Of a stretch of 64,000 nt of DNA, positions 53,998 to 62,436 are shown in pieces. The notes beneath the pieces are model-generated. The model saw only the letters and a program-made list of their open reading frames with translations. It was not told where the DNA came from and made no database searches. Origin of the DNA: Haloarcula marina (lineage in GTDB: Archaea > Halobacteriota > Halobacteria > Halobacteriales > Haloarculaceae); contig NZ_CP100404.1 of assembly GCF_024218775.1 (NCBI RefSeq), positions 248,001 through 312,000 on the forward strand. Direction: 5' to 3'. The translations under genes and the position numbers were made by a program. The first letter of the stretch is position 1. Every line of letters starts with the position of its first letter.

Positions 53998-55254
53998 GTG
54001 GACCGCAATCGCGCCGTCACTGTCGTTCGGGACCTCGTCCATATCGTCCGCGAGGACCAGGTGTCGTTTCTCGCCGCCAGCATCGCCTACTACATGTTCA
54101 TCTCCGTGCTCCCGTTGTTGTTGTTGGCGCTCGTCGTCGGGTCGATACTCGGCGGCGAGGCGTTCGCCGCGCGGGTGGTCGGGGCCGTCGGCGCGGCGCT
54201 CTCACCGGCGGCGGCGGACCTCCTCGGCGACGCCCTGACGAGCAGTGCGGGGCGAGGCGGCGCGACGGTGCTCGGTCTCGGCGTGACCACTTGGGGGGCG
54301 CTGAAGGTGTTCCGCGGCCTCGACATCGCCTTCTCGGAACTCTACGGCACGGCCGGTGACGACTCGTTCGTCGCGCAGTTGGTCGACGCGCTCTCGGCGC
54401 TCGCGGGCATCGGACTGGCGCTCGCCGGGTTGTTCGTCCTCGGATCGCTCGGCGCACTGCTCGGCGTCAGCGTCGCGCTCGGTGGCGTGGCGCTCGTCCC
54501 CGTCCTCACCGTCGCGTTCCTGCCGCTGTACTACGTCTTCCCTGACACGGAGATGCGCGTTCGCGAGGCGGCCCCGGGGGCCGTCCTCGCGGCAGTCTGC
54601 TGGACCCTGCTCGGGACGGCCTTCGGCGTCTACGCCTCCCAGGCCGGGAGCTACCAACTGTACGGTGTCATCGGCGGGGCGCTCCTGTTGGTGACGTGGT
54701 TCTACTTCGCCGGACAGATACTGCTCGTCGGCGCGGCGTTCAACGTCGTCCTCTCGGGCGGCAGGGACCGGCAGTTACAACACGACTCGCTTCGAGTGTC
54801 CGGCAAAGCGATGAGTGAGGACGCCGACCGAGTGTCGGGTGAGACGCCACCGCCGGACGGGGACGCCGACGCGACGGCCGGTGGTGACGACCTGACCGAC
54901 GAGGAACTCGCACAGTTACGCGAGGAGTTCGAGTCGTTCCGCGACGACGTGGAGGACCGCACGCTCCACCGCGACGAGGTGAAAGCCGACCTCAAACAGT
55001 ACGTCCGGCGGCGGATGCGCCGGGGCCACGCCCGCGGGTGGGGCCCCTACGTCGTCTTGCTGTACGGGACGCTGATGACCCTTGGCGCGTTCTACTACTT
55101 ACAGGACCAGGGGCTGTGGGCCGTGCTGGCGATGCTCGTCATCTGGCTGGCGACGCTCGGCCTGTACGTCGTGATGCTCGTCGTCGGCGTCACGTTCCGG
55201 GTCACCGGCCTGCCCGGGCGACTCGTCGAGAAGGCCCGCGACTGGCGTAGCTAA
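53998..55254 (+). CDS. YihY/BrkB family membrane protein
   Basis: A 418-residue membrane protein. The YihY/BrkB core (about 1-275) has six helices and the conserved DQVSFLAASIAYYMFISVLP start. An acidic linker (about 280-330) and two further C-terminal helices (about 345-395) follow. GTG 53998 with GATATATG (about 53966-53973), 25-32 nt upstream, fixes the start as leaderless; the open frame runs well into the preceding MATE gene. Function of the family is not firmly known; roles in stress or envelope integrity are claimed for bacterial members. Confidence 0.88.
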   Translation: MDRNRAVTVVRDLVHIVREDQVSFLAASIAYYMFISVLPLLLLALVVGSILGGEAFAARVVGAVGAALSPAAADLLGDALTSSAGRGGATVLGLGVTTWGALKVFRGLDIAFSELYGTAGDDSFVAQLVDALSALAGIGLALAGLFVLGSLGALLGVSVALGGVALVPVLTVAFLPLYYVFPDTEMRVREAAPGAVLAAVCWTLLGTAFGVYASQAGSYQLYGVIGGALLLVTWFYFAGQILLVGAAFNVVLSGGRDRQLQHDSLRVSGKAMSEDADRVSGETPPPDGDADATAGGDDLTDEELAQLREEFESFRDDVEDRTLHRDEVKADLKQYVRRRMRRGHARGWGPYVVLLYGTLMTLGAFYYLQDQGLWAVLAMLVIWLATLGLYVVMLVVGVTFRVTGLPGRLVEKARDWRS

Positions 55255-55358
55255 CTGGCTTTCTCGGTCTGTCTCTCTCGCTCTCGTTCGTCCCGGCGTG
55301 AGCACAGTCGCTCGCCGTGACGCGCCGGAAAAAATGGTACTCGGTTCGGTGGTCGCGC

Positions 55359-56714
55359 TTAGAACTTCTCGAGGTACTGGTCGAGTTCCCACTGGGAAAC
55401 GTCGACGAGGTACTCCTTGTGTTCCTGGCGCTTGGCTTCGACGAAGTTCTCGAAGACGTGTTCGCCCAGCGCGTCGCTGACGACTTCGTCCTCTTCGAGC
55501 GCGTCGACGGCCTCGCCGAGGTTCTCGGGCAGCGTGGTGATGCCGTACTCCTCGCGCTTTGCCTCGTCGAACTCGTAGATGTTCTCGCGGACCGGGTCGT
55601 CGCATTCGAGGTCCTTCTCGATGCCGTCCAGACCGGCGTGGATGAGCGCGGCGAACGCGAGGTACGGGTTACACGAGGGGTCGGGGAAGCGAGCCTCGAT
55701 ACGCGAGGCGGCCGGGGTGCGAGCGGCCGGCTTGCGGATGAGCGCGGAGCGGTTGCGGTCGGACCACGCGACGTAGACGGGTGCCTCGTAGCCGGGGACG
55801 AGTCGCTTGTAGGAGTTCACGGTCGGGTTGGTGACGGCCGTGATGGCGGGCGCGTGCTCGAGGATACCGGCGACGAAGCTCTTGGCCGTGTCGCTGAGGT
55901 TGAACTCGTCGTCCTCGTCGTGGAACGCGTTCTCGCCGTCCTCGGTGAACAGCGAGATGTGGGTGTGCATCCCGGAGCCGTTGATGCGCGGGATGGGCTT
56001 GGGCATGAACGTCGCGTGGAGGTCGTGCTCGGCCGCGATGGCGCGAACGACGGACCGGAAGGTGGCGACGTTGTCGGCCGTGGTCAGGGCGTCGTCGTAC
56101 GTGAAGTTGATCTCGTGCTGGCCCTGTGCGACCTCGTGATGGGAGGCTTCGATGTTGAAGTCCATCGCCTCGAGGCCGTAGATGATGTCACGGCGCACGT
56201 CGGAGGCGAGGTCCTTCGGCGCGAGGTCGAAGTAGCCACCGGCGTCGTTGGTCTTCGTCGTCGCGCGGCCGTCCTCGTCCTCCTCGAACAGGAAGAACTC
56301 GGGTTCGGGGGCGGCGTTGACCTCGTAGCCGAGGTCCTCGGCGCGGTCGATGGCGTCTTTCAGGACACCACGCGGGTCGCCGGAGAACGGTTCGCCGGTC
56401 GACGTGTTGATGACGTCACAGATGAGTCGAGCGCTGGAACCGCCCTCGACGTTCTCGCGCCACGGCAGGACGGCGAACGTCGACGGGTCCGGGTCCAGAC
56501 GCATGTCGGACTCCTGGATACGGACGAAGCCGTCGATGGACGACCCGTCGAAGTAGATGCCTTCGGTGAAGGCCTTCTCGGCCTGGTCGGCCGTAATCGA
56601 GACGTTCTTGACTGTTCCGAGAATGTCCGTGAACTGAAGTCGCAGGAAGTCGACGTTCTCCTCTTCGATTTCGTCGAGTACCTCCTGTGCCTCAGCCGAG
56701 AGTTCGCTTGTCAT
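55359..56714 (-). CDS. glnA: Glutamine synthetase
   Basis: A 451-residue GS-I enzyme assimilating ammonium into glutamine. Landmarks are FDGSSIDGF (about 55-63), PEPEFFLF metal-site glutamates, [11 protein letters not shown] (active-site region, about 240-250), [12 protein letters not shown] and [15 protein letters not shown]. No adenylylation-type C-terminal insertion is evident. The promoter is divergent from lrp across 126 bp, with GTATTTTAGT (minus strand, 56744-56753) as TATA box. Regulation by the adjacent Lrp protein is likely. Confidence 0.97.
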   Translation of the reverse strand: MTSELSAEAQEVLDEIEEENVDFLRLQFTDILGTVKNVSITADQAEKAFTEGIYFDGSSIDGFVRIQESDMRLDPDPSTFAVLPWRENVEGGSSARLICDVINTSTGEPFSGDPRGVLKDAIDRAEDLGYEVNAAPEPEFFLFEEDEDGRATTKTNDAGGYFDLAPKDLASDVRRDIIYGLEAMDFNIEASHHEVAQGQHEINFTYDDALTTADNVATFRSVVRAIAAEHDLHATFMPKPIPRINGSGMHTHISLFTEDGENAFHDEDDEFNLSDTAKSFVAGILEHAPAITAVTNPTVNSYKRLVPGYEAPVYVAWSDRNRSALIRKPAARTPAASRIEARFPDPSCNPYLAFAALIHAGLDGIEKDLECDDPVRENIYEFDEAKREEYGITTLPENLGEAVDALEEDEVVSDALGEHVFENFVEAKRQEHKEYLVDVSQWELDQYLEKF

Positions 56715-56743
56715 CTTTAGACAGAGGGTACGAGCATTGCTAC

Positions 56744-56815
56744 TACTAAAATACTGCCGTTTTACGCAAGGATTCCGGACTCCTCGCTCGCAGTTGGACG
56801 TTCGTAAAATTCTAA
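56744..56815. promoter_or_regulatory. Divergent glnA/lrp promoter region
   Basis: The intergenic region (56715-56840) holds the glnA TATA box GTATTTTAGT on the minus strand (56744-56753). It also holds an AT-rich element AAAATTCTAA (56806-56815) 26-35 nt before the lrp ATG at 56841. Lrp-type regulators commonly bind such shared regions and control their own gene and the divergent one; the exact binding site is not recognisable. Confidence 0.6.
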
Positions 56816-56840
56816 TCCCCCGAGGGCCTGTGTGAGTGTA

Positions 56841-57296
56841 ATGACGTACGAAAATCTCGACCGCAAGCTAGTGAATGCCCTTCTGGGGGATGGGCGCGCC
56901 AGTCTTCGGAGCCTCGGAGAAGACCTCGACGTGTCGGTAACGACCGTCTCGAACCATCTCTCGGCGCTCGAAGACGACGGTATCATCAACGGCTACACAC
57001 CGAAAGTCGACTACGACGCGCTCGGGTACGACGTGACGGCCATCATCCAACTGAAAGTCGAAGGGTCTTCACTGCCCGACGTGACCGAGGACCTCAAACA
57101 GCACAAGCAGATGATGTCCGTCTACGAGGTCACCGGCGACTACGACATCATCGCCGTCGGGAAGTTCACCGACACCGACGGGATGAACGCCCAAATCAAA
57201 CAACTGCTCACCGACCCCGAAATCAAGGAGTCGAACACCTCGGTCGTGCTCAACACCGCGAGCGAACACGAGCAGTTCGAACTCGACCTCGAATAG
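56841..57296 (+). CDS. lrp: Lrp/AsnC family transcriptional regulator
   Basis: A 151-residue Lrp-type regulator. It has an N-terminal helix-turn-helix (about 5-55, [20 protein letters not shown]) and a C-terminal RAM ligand domain (about 65-145) with the [11 protein letters not shown] motif typical of amino-acid-sensing members. A GTG three codons upstream is the alternative start. In haloarchaea such a gene beside glnA is reported to control glutamine synthetase and amino-acid metabolism genes. Confidence 0.93.
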   Translation: MTYENLDRKLVNALLGDGRASLRSLGEDLDVSVTTVSNHLSALEDDGIINGYTPKVDYDALGYDVTAIIQLKVEGSSLPDVTEDLKQHKQMMSVYEVTGDYDIIAVGKFTDTDGMNAQIKQLLTDPEIKESNTSVVLNTASEHEQFELDLE

Positions 57297-57349
57297 CCCC
57301 GCCGCTTCTCCGGGTCGAATCCCGCCGGTCGACCGAACCGATGGGTACT

Positions 57350-57363
57350 TGACTGACCAGTCA
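57350..57363. promoter_or_regulatory. TetR operator in its own promoter
   Basis: TGACTG (57350-57355) and CAGTCA (57358-57363) form a perfect 6-bp inverted repeat around AC, 15 bp ahead of the tetR ATG (57378). The position covers the likely TATA/start region. The longer operator at 3239-3264 shares the arms and most of the centre, suggesting the same binding protein and autoregulation here. Confidence 0.72.
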
Positions 57364-57377
57364 GTTAGTTACTACTA

Positions 57378-57974
57378 ATGAGCGACGGCGACCCCTCCGA
57401 GGACATCATGGGCGCGACGTATCGCGCGCTGTGTGCCCACGGCTACGCCGACCTGACGATGCAGGACATCGCCGACGAGTCGGCGAAGAGCAAAGCGGCG
57501 CTGCACTACCACTACGACAGCAAACACGACCTGCTGTGTGCGTTCTTGGAGTACCTCTACGACGGTTTCGTTGAGCGCACGGCCGACGTGGACGACGCGG
57601 ACTCCCACGAACGACTCCTCGCACTCGTCGACGCCGTACTGGATAAACCGGACGACGACAGCGAGCAGTTCGGAACCGCCATCCTCGAAATCCGCGCACA
57701 GGCCCCCTACGAACCGGGCTTTCGCGAGCGCCTGACGCGGTTCGACGACTATCTGGTCGACCGCCTGACCGACATCCTCGAAGCGGGCATCGACGACGGC
57801 ACGTTCGACCCGGAGATGGACTCCGAAGACACCGCGCGGTTCGTCGTCACCGTCCTGACCGGCGCGGCGACTGAGCGCGTCACCGCCGGCCGTCCAACCG
57901 AGTGTACCCGCCGGATGCTCACCGAGTACGTCGAGACGCACCTGCTGGCCGACACACAAGAGGTCGAGGCGTGA
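57378..57974 (+). CDS. TetR/AcrR family regulator
   Basis: A 198-residue TetR-type repressor with the N-terminal helix-turn-helix (about residues 14-55: YADLTMQDIADESAKSKAALHYHYDSKHDLL) and a helical ligand-binding domain with a C-terminal half typical of the drug-sensing group. Its TGA overlaps the GTG of the MATE gene by 4 bp (GTGA), showing a TetR-MATE operon. A palindrome upstream suggests self-repression relieved by a ligand also exported by MATE; another MATE gene at 3307 carries a matching site. Confidence 0.94.
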   Translation: MSDGDPSEDIMGATYRALCAHGYADLTMQDIADESAKSKAALHYHYDSKHDLLCAFLEYLYDGFVERTADVDDADSHERLLALVDAVLDKPDDDSEQFGTAILEIRAQAPYEPGFRERLTRFDDYLVDRLTDILEAGIDDGTFDPEMDSEDTARFVVTVLTGAATERVTAGRPTECTRRMLTEYVETHLLADTQEVEA

Positions 57975-59443
57975 GCGACGGGATACTCGCCCGCATCGGG
58001 AGCCTGTTCAAAGGGCAGGAGGAACTGGAACTCACCAGCGGCCCCATCGGGAAGCCCCTGCTGTACCTCTCCTTTCCCATCGTCATCACGAACCTCTTGC
58101 AGGTTGCGTACAACCTGGCCGATACGTTCTGGTTGGGCCAGTACAGCACGACGGCGCTGGCGGCCATCTCCTTCGCGTTCCCGATGATTTTCCTGCTCAT
58201 CTCGCTGGGGATGGGCCTCTCGGTGGCCGGGAGCGTCCTCGTCGCCCAGCACACCGGCGCCGAGGAACCCGAGAAGGCCGAGTACGCCGCCTCGCAGACG
58301 CTGACGTTCGCCGTCGCCGCGTCCCTCTTTCTGGGGACGGTCGGTTTCTTCTTCGTCGAGGACTTCCTGCGACTGCTCGGGGCCTCCCAGCAGGTCCTGC
58401 CGGGCGCGACGGGCTACTTACAGGTGGTCTCGCTCGGCCTGACGACGATGTTCGGCTTCTTCGTGTTCATCTCGCTGATGCGCGGGTCGGGCGACACCAT
58501 CACGCCGATGCTCGTGATGTTCGGGACCGTCGTCCTGAACATCGTCTTGGACCCGTTCCTCATCTTCGGGTGGGGCCCCTTCACCGAGATGGGCGTCGTC
58601 GGCGCGGCCGTCGCGACCATCTTCTCGCGAGGGCTGGCGTTCATCGTCGGCATCGCCATCATGCTCCGTGGCAACCGGGGCATCCAAATCAACCCGGCCG
58701 ACATGGTCCCGGACTTCGGCTATCTGAAGAAACTGCTCGCGCTGGGGATTCCGGCCTCGGTCGAAGGGACCGGCCGGGCGCTGTCGGTCAACGTGATGCT
58801 GTTCATCGTCGGGACGTTCTCCGTGACGGTGGTCGCCGCCTTCGGCGTCGGCATCCGCATCTTCTCGCTCGTGTTCATGCCCGCCATCGCGATGGACCGC
58901 GGCGTCGAGACGATGACCGGGCAGAACCTCGGGGCCGACCGGCCGGACCGCGCGGCGAAGGCGAACCACTTCGCCGCGAAAGTGTCGTTCGTCGTCTTGA
59001 CGGCGCTCGGCGCGGTCACCATCTTCGCCGCGCCCGCTGTCGTCAGCGTGTTCAGCGACGACCCGGCCGTCGTGAAAGTCGGCGCGGAGTTCCTCCAGTG
59101 GGTCGCGCCCACCTTCGGATTCATCGGCGTCGTTCGCGCCTACTCCGGCGGATTCCGCGGGGCTGGCAAGACTCTCACGTCGGCGGCGCTCGCGGTCCTC
59201 ATGCTCGGGGTCATCCGCGTGCCGATCGCGTGGGTCGCCTCGCGGCCGGTCGTGGTCCCGGCGTGGCTCGGGCAGTCAATCGTCGACCTCTTCGCCTTCT
59301 CGCTGGCCGAGCAAGGCATCTGGCTCGCCTTCGGCATCTCGAACGTCCTCGCGGCCGGTATCGCCCTCGCGTGGTTCCTCCGCGGGACGTGGCGCGACGC
59401 CGACCCGCGGGGCGGTCCCGACGCCACCATCGCCGACGACTGA
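57971..59443 (+). CDS. MATE family efflux transporter (TetR operon)
   Basis: A 490-residue MATE exporter starting at GTG 57971, translationally coupled to the preceding tetR. About 12 helices are visible in two halves (first repeat LQVAYNLADTFWLGQ, later MRGSGDTITPMLVM). The sequence is related to the pair at 1.7-4.8 kb (shared QVAYNLADTFW-type start, SLGMGLSVAGSVLVAQHTGA). Because tetR and this gene are one operon, the ligand is probably a toxic compound or drug-like cation exported by this pump. Confidence 0.93.
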   Translation: MSDGILARIGSLFKGQEELELTSGPIGKPLLYLSFPIVITNLLQVAYNLADTFWLGQYSTTALAAISFAFPMIFLLISLGMGLSVAGSVLVAQHTGAEEPEKAEYAASQTLTFAVAASLFLGTVGFFFVEDFLRLLGASQQVLPGATGYLQVVSLGLTTMFGFFVFISLMRGSGDTITPMLVMFGTVVLNIVLDPFLIFGWGPFTEMGVVGAAVATIFSRGLAFIVGIAIMLRGNRGIQINPADMVPDFGYLKKLLALGIPASVEGTGRALSVNVMLFIVGTFSVTVVAAFGVGIRIFSLVFMPAIAMDRGVETMTGQNLGADRPDRAAKANHFAAKVSFVVLTALGAVTIFAAPAVVSVFSDDPAVVKVGAEFLQWVAPTFGFIGVVRAYSGGFRGAGKTLTSAALAVLMLGVIRVPIAWVASRPVVVPAWLGQSIVDLFAFSLAEQGIWLAFGISNVLAAGIALAWFLRGTWRDADPRGGPDATIADD

Positions 59444-59508
59444 CCCGCTCGGCCGTGTGACGGTCGTCTGACGTATGTTCATGGTGACTGGCCCGCAACC
59501 GGACAGAT

Positions 59509-60909
59509 ATGTCTACGGGCCGTCGGGCCGGAGAGCGCGACGAGGGACGCGAGGCGCTCCTCTCGGTGTTCGGACGCCCGCTCTTGGACGCGCTCGACGG
59601 CGAGACCGGCCGGGAGGCCGCCCGCGCGCTGTGCCTCCTCGCGGACGCCGATTCGTCGGTGACCCGACCGCTCGCCACTCGCTTGGTCGAACGCCTGTCC
59701 GACGCCGAGGACCGCCGCCCGTTCCTGCGGACGCTGGCGACGCTGGCCGACGACGACCGGGCGGCGGTTCGGGCGGCGCTCGACGACTGCGCCGCCGGTC
59801 GTTCGGTACGGGCGGCCATCGCCGACACCGACGGCTGGTCGTTCACCGAACTGGCGGACGGCGGGACCGACGTCGCGGGCGCGGTCCGGCAGGTGGTCGA
59901 GACCGACGACGTGCGCGACCCTGGCCCCGGTGTCGCCCAGCGAGCGGGCACGGTCGAGAGGCCAGCGGCCGACCCCGACCCCGACCGCGCCGCCGAGCGA
60001 GAGCGGCGCGGAGACCCCGCGGCTATCGACCGCCGCGACCGACTCGCCCGGGCCGAGCAGTCCCGCGCCTTCCGGGCCATCAGCCTCCTCGGCGCGTTCG
60101 ACGACCTCACCGTGGTCGAACCGGAGCAGGCGGTCCGCTACGGGTCGGTCCTGCGGACCCACGCCACCTTAGACGGCGAGGAACGTGGCGTGGCGCTCCG
60201 CCTGTTCGACCTGCCCGACGGGGCCGACGCCCGCACGCAGTTCGCCGCCAGCGTCGCCGAAACGCTCGCCCAGTGGGAGGGCGTCACCGACCACGACGGC
60301 GTCGTGACCGTCCACGACTGGGGCGACTATCCCCGGCCGTGGGTCGCGACGCCGTATCTGGACGGGTCGCTGGCCGACCGGGGCCGCCCCAGCGTCGAAC
60401 GGGGCCTCCGCGAGGCGACGCATCTCGCCGGGGCGCTCGCGAACTGCCACCACAACGGTGTCGTCCACGGCGGCCTCGACCCGAAAGCCGTCGTCTACCC
60501 GGCGACGAGCATCGACGGTCTGCCCGCGCCGCGACTCGACAACGTCGGCCTGATGGACGCCGTGCGCGCCCACTTCGAACCGTCGGCGTATCTGGACCCC
60601 CGCTACGCCGCCCCCGAGTACTTCTCGCGGGAGTACGGCAGTATCGACGCCGCGACCGACGTGTACGCGCTCGGAGCCGTCTGCTACCGACTGCTGACCG
60701 GACGGCCACCCTTCACCGGCGACTACGACGCCGTCCGTCGGCGCGTCCTCGAAGCGCGGCCGCCCGCCCCGACCGAGGTAAACCCGCGGCTTCCCGACGG
60801 CGTCGACGACATCGTCGCGAAGGCGACGGCCAAGGACAAACTCCGGCGCTACGAGACGGCCGCGGCGGTGCGCCGGGACTGTTGGCGACTGGTCCAGTCC
60901 CTCGACTGA
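59509..60909 (+). CDS. Kinase-fold protein lacking catalytic residues (pseudokinase)
   Basis: A 466-residue soluble protein. The N-terminal 110 residues look like HEAT/ARM-type helices. After an acidic linker a protein-kinase-like domain spans about 200-465. Late-lobe signatures are present: YAAPE (366-370) and DVYALGAVCYRLLTGRPPF (384-402). Catalytic residues are replaced: the VAIK lysine position reads VALR, the HRD loop reads HGGLDPK (320-326), and the DFG position reads DNVG (344-347). It is therefore probably a scaffold or nucleotide-binding regulator rather than an active kinase. It converges on the AEC gene. Confidence 0.85.
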   Translation: MSTGRRAGERDEGREALLSVFGRPLLDALDGETGREAARALCLLADADSSVTRPLATRLVERLSDAEDRRPFLRTLATLADDDRAAVRAALDDCAAGRSVRAAIADTDGWSFTELADGGTDVAGAVRQVVETDDVRDPGPGVAQRAGTVERPAADPDPDRAAERERRGDPAAIDRRDRLARAEQSRAFRAISLLGAFDDLTVVEPEQAVRYGSVLRTHATLDGEERGVALRLFDLPDGADARTQFAASVAETLAQWEGVTDHDGVVTVHDWGDYPRPWVATPYLDGSLADRGRPSVERGLREATHLAGALANCHHNGVVHGGLDPKAVVYPATSIDGLPAPRLDNVGLMDAVRAHFEPSAYLDPRYAAPEYFSREYGSIDAATDVYALGAVCYRLLTGRPPFTGDYDAVRRRVLEARPPAPTEVNPRLPDGVDDIVAKATAKDKLRRYETAAAVRRDCWRLVQSLD

Positions 60910-60910
60910 C

Positions 60911-61861
60911 TCACACCACGGCGCCGGACTGCAACGCGGCGACCAGCAGTGTCACCGTCACGACGCTCGCGAGCGTCGTCACCAACACCGTGGCGCTCAC
61001 GAACTCGCCGGGCGAGATACCGTCGCGGTCGCTGCTGAACGCGCCGACGAGGATGAGCGTCGTCACCCCCGTCGGCGTCGCCAACAGCAAGACGAGGACA
61101 CGGGCGACGGTCGAGTTCGAGAAGCCCACCAGCAGGACGGCCGCGGTGGCGACGACGGGCGCGAGGAGGAGTCGCATCCCGCTGGCCGCGCCGACCGGGC
61201 GAACCGCCGCCGTTCCGTCGACGGAGGACAGTTGGATGCCGAGGATGAGCAACATCACGGGGATGGAGGCGTTGCCGAGCAACGCGAGCGTCTGCATCAG
61301 CGTCGAGGATTCGGGCGGGACGACGCCCAGCCATCGGACGGCAAGCGCGACCACGACGGCGTACACGAGGGGGACGCCGAACACCCGTCGCATGTCCGCC
61401 AGTGGGTCGGTTCCCGTCCCGCGTGCGGCGACGTAGATGCCGACGGTGTAGAGCATCACGCCCTGCAACGCGGTCACCAACACGGCGACGCTCCGGCCGG
61501 TCGCGCCGAAGGCGAAGTCGGCTAGTGGGATGCCGTAGTTGCCCGTGTTCGGGAAGGCGATGGCGAGGACGAACGCGCCCAACAGGGGTTCGGTCTGGCC
61601 CCACAGGCGACCGACGAGTTCGGCGACGCCGAGCATCGCCGCGGTGAAACCGAGGACGGCGACGACCACCTGGAGGATAGTCCCGCCCGCCAACTCGGAG
61701 GTCGTGAGGCTGTGGACGACCAGCGCCGGTGCGAGAACGTACACCGTCACCGTGTTGAGCGCGTCGGGGTCGACGCCCTCGTACCGGCCCAGGAGGAACC
61801 CGACGGCCGCGACGCCGACCACGGGGAGAATGGCCGTCGCGAAGATTCCCAGCAGTGACAC
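60911..61861 (-). CDS. AEC family transporter
   Basis: A 316-residue auxin-efflux-carrier-type permease with about 10 helices, the conserved FPNTGNYGIPLADFAFG (about 112-128) and a second-half FxxGxxLL-like ILGIQLSSVDG. Such proteins export organic acids or other small anions in microbes. The start at GTG 61861 is supported by the N-terminal MSLLGIFATAILPVVGVAA helix. No substrate clue exists nearby. Confidence 0.9.
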   Translation of the reverse strand: MSLLGIFATAILPVVGVAAVGFLLGRYEGVDPDALNTVTVYVLAPALVVHSLTTSELAGGTILQVVVAVLGFTAAMLGVAELVGRLWGQTEPLLGAFVLAIAFPNTGNYGIPLADFAFGATGRSVAVLVTALQGVMLYTVGIYVAARGTGTDPLADMRRVFGVPLVYAVVVALAVRWLGVVPPESSTLMQTLALLGNASIPVMLLILGIQLSSVDGTAAVRPVGAASGMRLLLAPVVATAAVLLVGFSNSTVARVLVLLLATPTGVTTLILVGAFSSDRDGISPGEFVSATVLVTTLASVVTVTLLVAALQSGAVV

Positions 61862-61942
61862 GGTCGTGAGTCGTCGTGGGGGGAGAACAATCCTTTCGAA
61901 TTTCGATGCCGTCGCGGCCGCGCCGACGCGGCCGCCGAGGCG

Positions 61943-62092
61943 TCAGAGTTCGTACCGCGCTATCTCGCCGGACCCGCACTGGTCACACGCTCGCTGCCAC
62001 TGGTCGGTCGAGGCACCACAGAGGCGACACTCGTAGATAATATAGCCCTCTGGGTCCCGCAGTGCGTCCCTGAACCACGTCATCACCGACAT
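61943..62092 (-). CDS. Small zinc-ribbon protein (49 residues)
   Basis: A short gene that a length filter would miss. It encodes 49 residues, MSVMTWFRDALRDPEGYIIY then two CxxC pairs, Cys22/Cys25 (ECRLCG) and Cys36/Cys39 (CDQCG), and ends ARYEL. This is a treble-clef or ribbon-like zinc site, similar in size to other haloarchaeal miniproteins in this window (17362 and L40e). Codon use is that of a real gene. It sits 81 bp from the AEC gene start on the same strand and may share its transcript. Confidence 0.82.
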   Translation of the reverse strand: MSVMTWFRDALRDPEGYIIYECRLCGASTDQWQRACDQCGSGEIARYEL

Positions 62093-62436
62093 TCGCTGTC
62101 ACCCTGTTTCGTCCGTGTCCACCATCTGGACATGGCTGAGCCTACTCGCCCGTGGGAAAAGCTCTATTTACCACCTGCTACGCGTCACATTCCCGCTATG
62201 CGTTTCTTGTTCCGAACTCTGTTAGCTGTGGTTACCACTCGACCGTGCTAACGTGCGACAAACATACCTGAAATACCCAACGTATTGCTCGGACGGAATG
62301 AATTATATCTCGACTGTCACGGTCGGTAGGCGGATGCTACCGCCGTCACGTATCGTCCGGAAAACGGTCGGAAATCGCTACGAAACGAGTGTGGGCCGAG
62401 GGGGTCGTGAATGGGGTGATGTAGCCGGAACCGAGC
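62093..62436. other. 344-bp intergenic region, no convincing gene
   Basis: The region lies between the zinc-ribbon gene and the thermosome stop. It is AT-richer than its surroundings, with promoter-like boxes (CTCTATTTAC near 62160-62170 and AATTATATC near 62301-62309) and a short GTCCA/TGGAC inverted repeat at about 62117-62131. It probably carries the promoter of the zinc-ribbon gene and the transcript end of the thermosome gene. No frame with coding character is seen. Confidence 0.45.

Noticed and set aside
59475-61436. 653-codon plus-strand frame over the pseudokinase and AEC genes
   Set aside because: Arg-rich shadow frame. The pseudokinase frame, starting at 59509, has kinase-fold motifs and typical haloarchaeal acidity.
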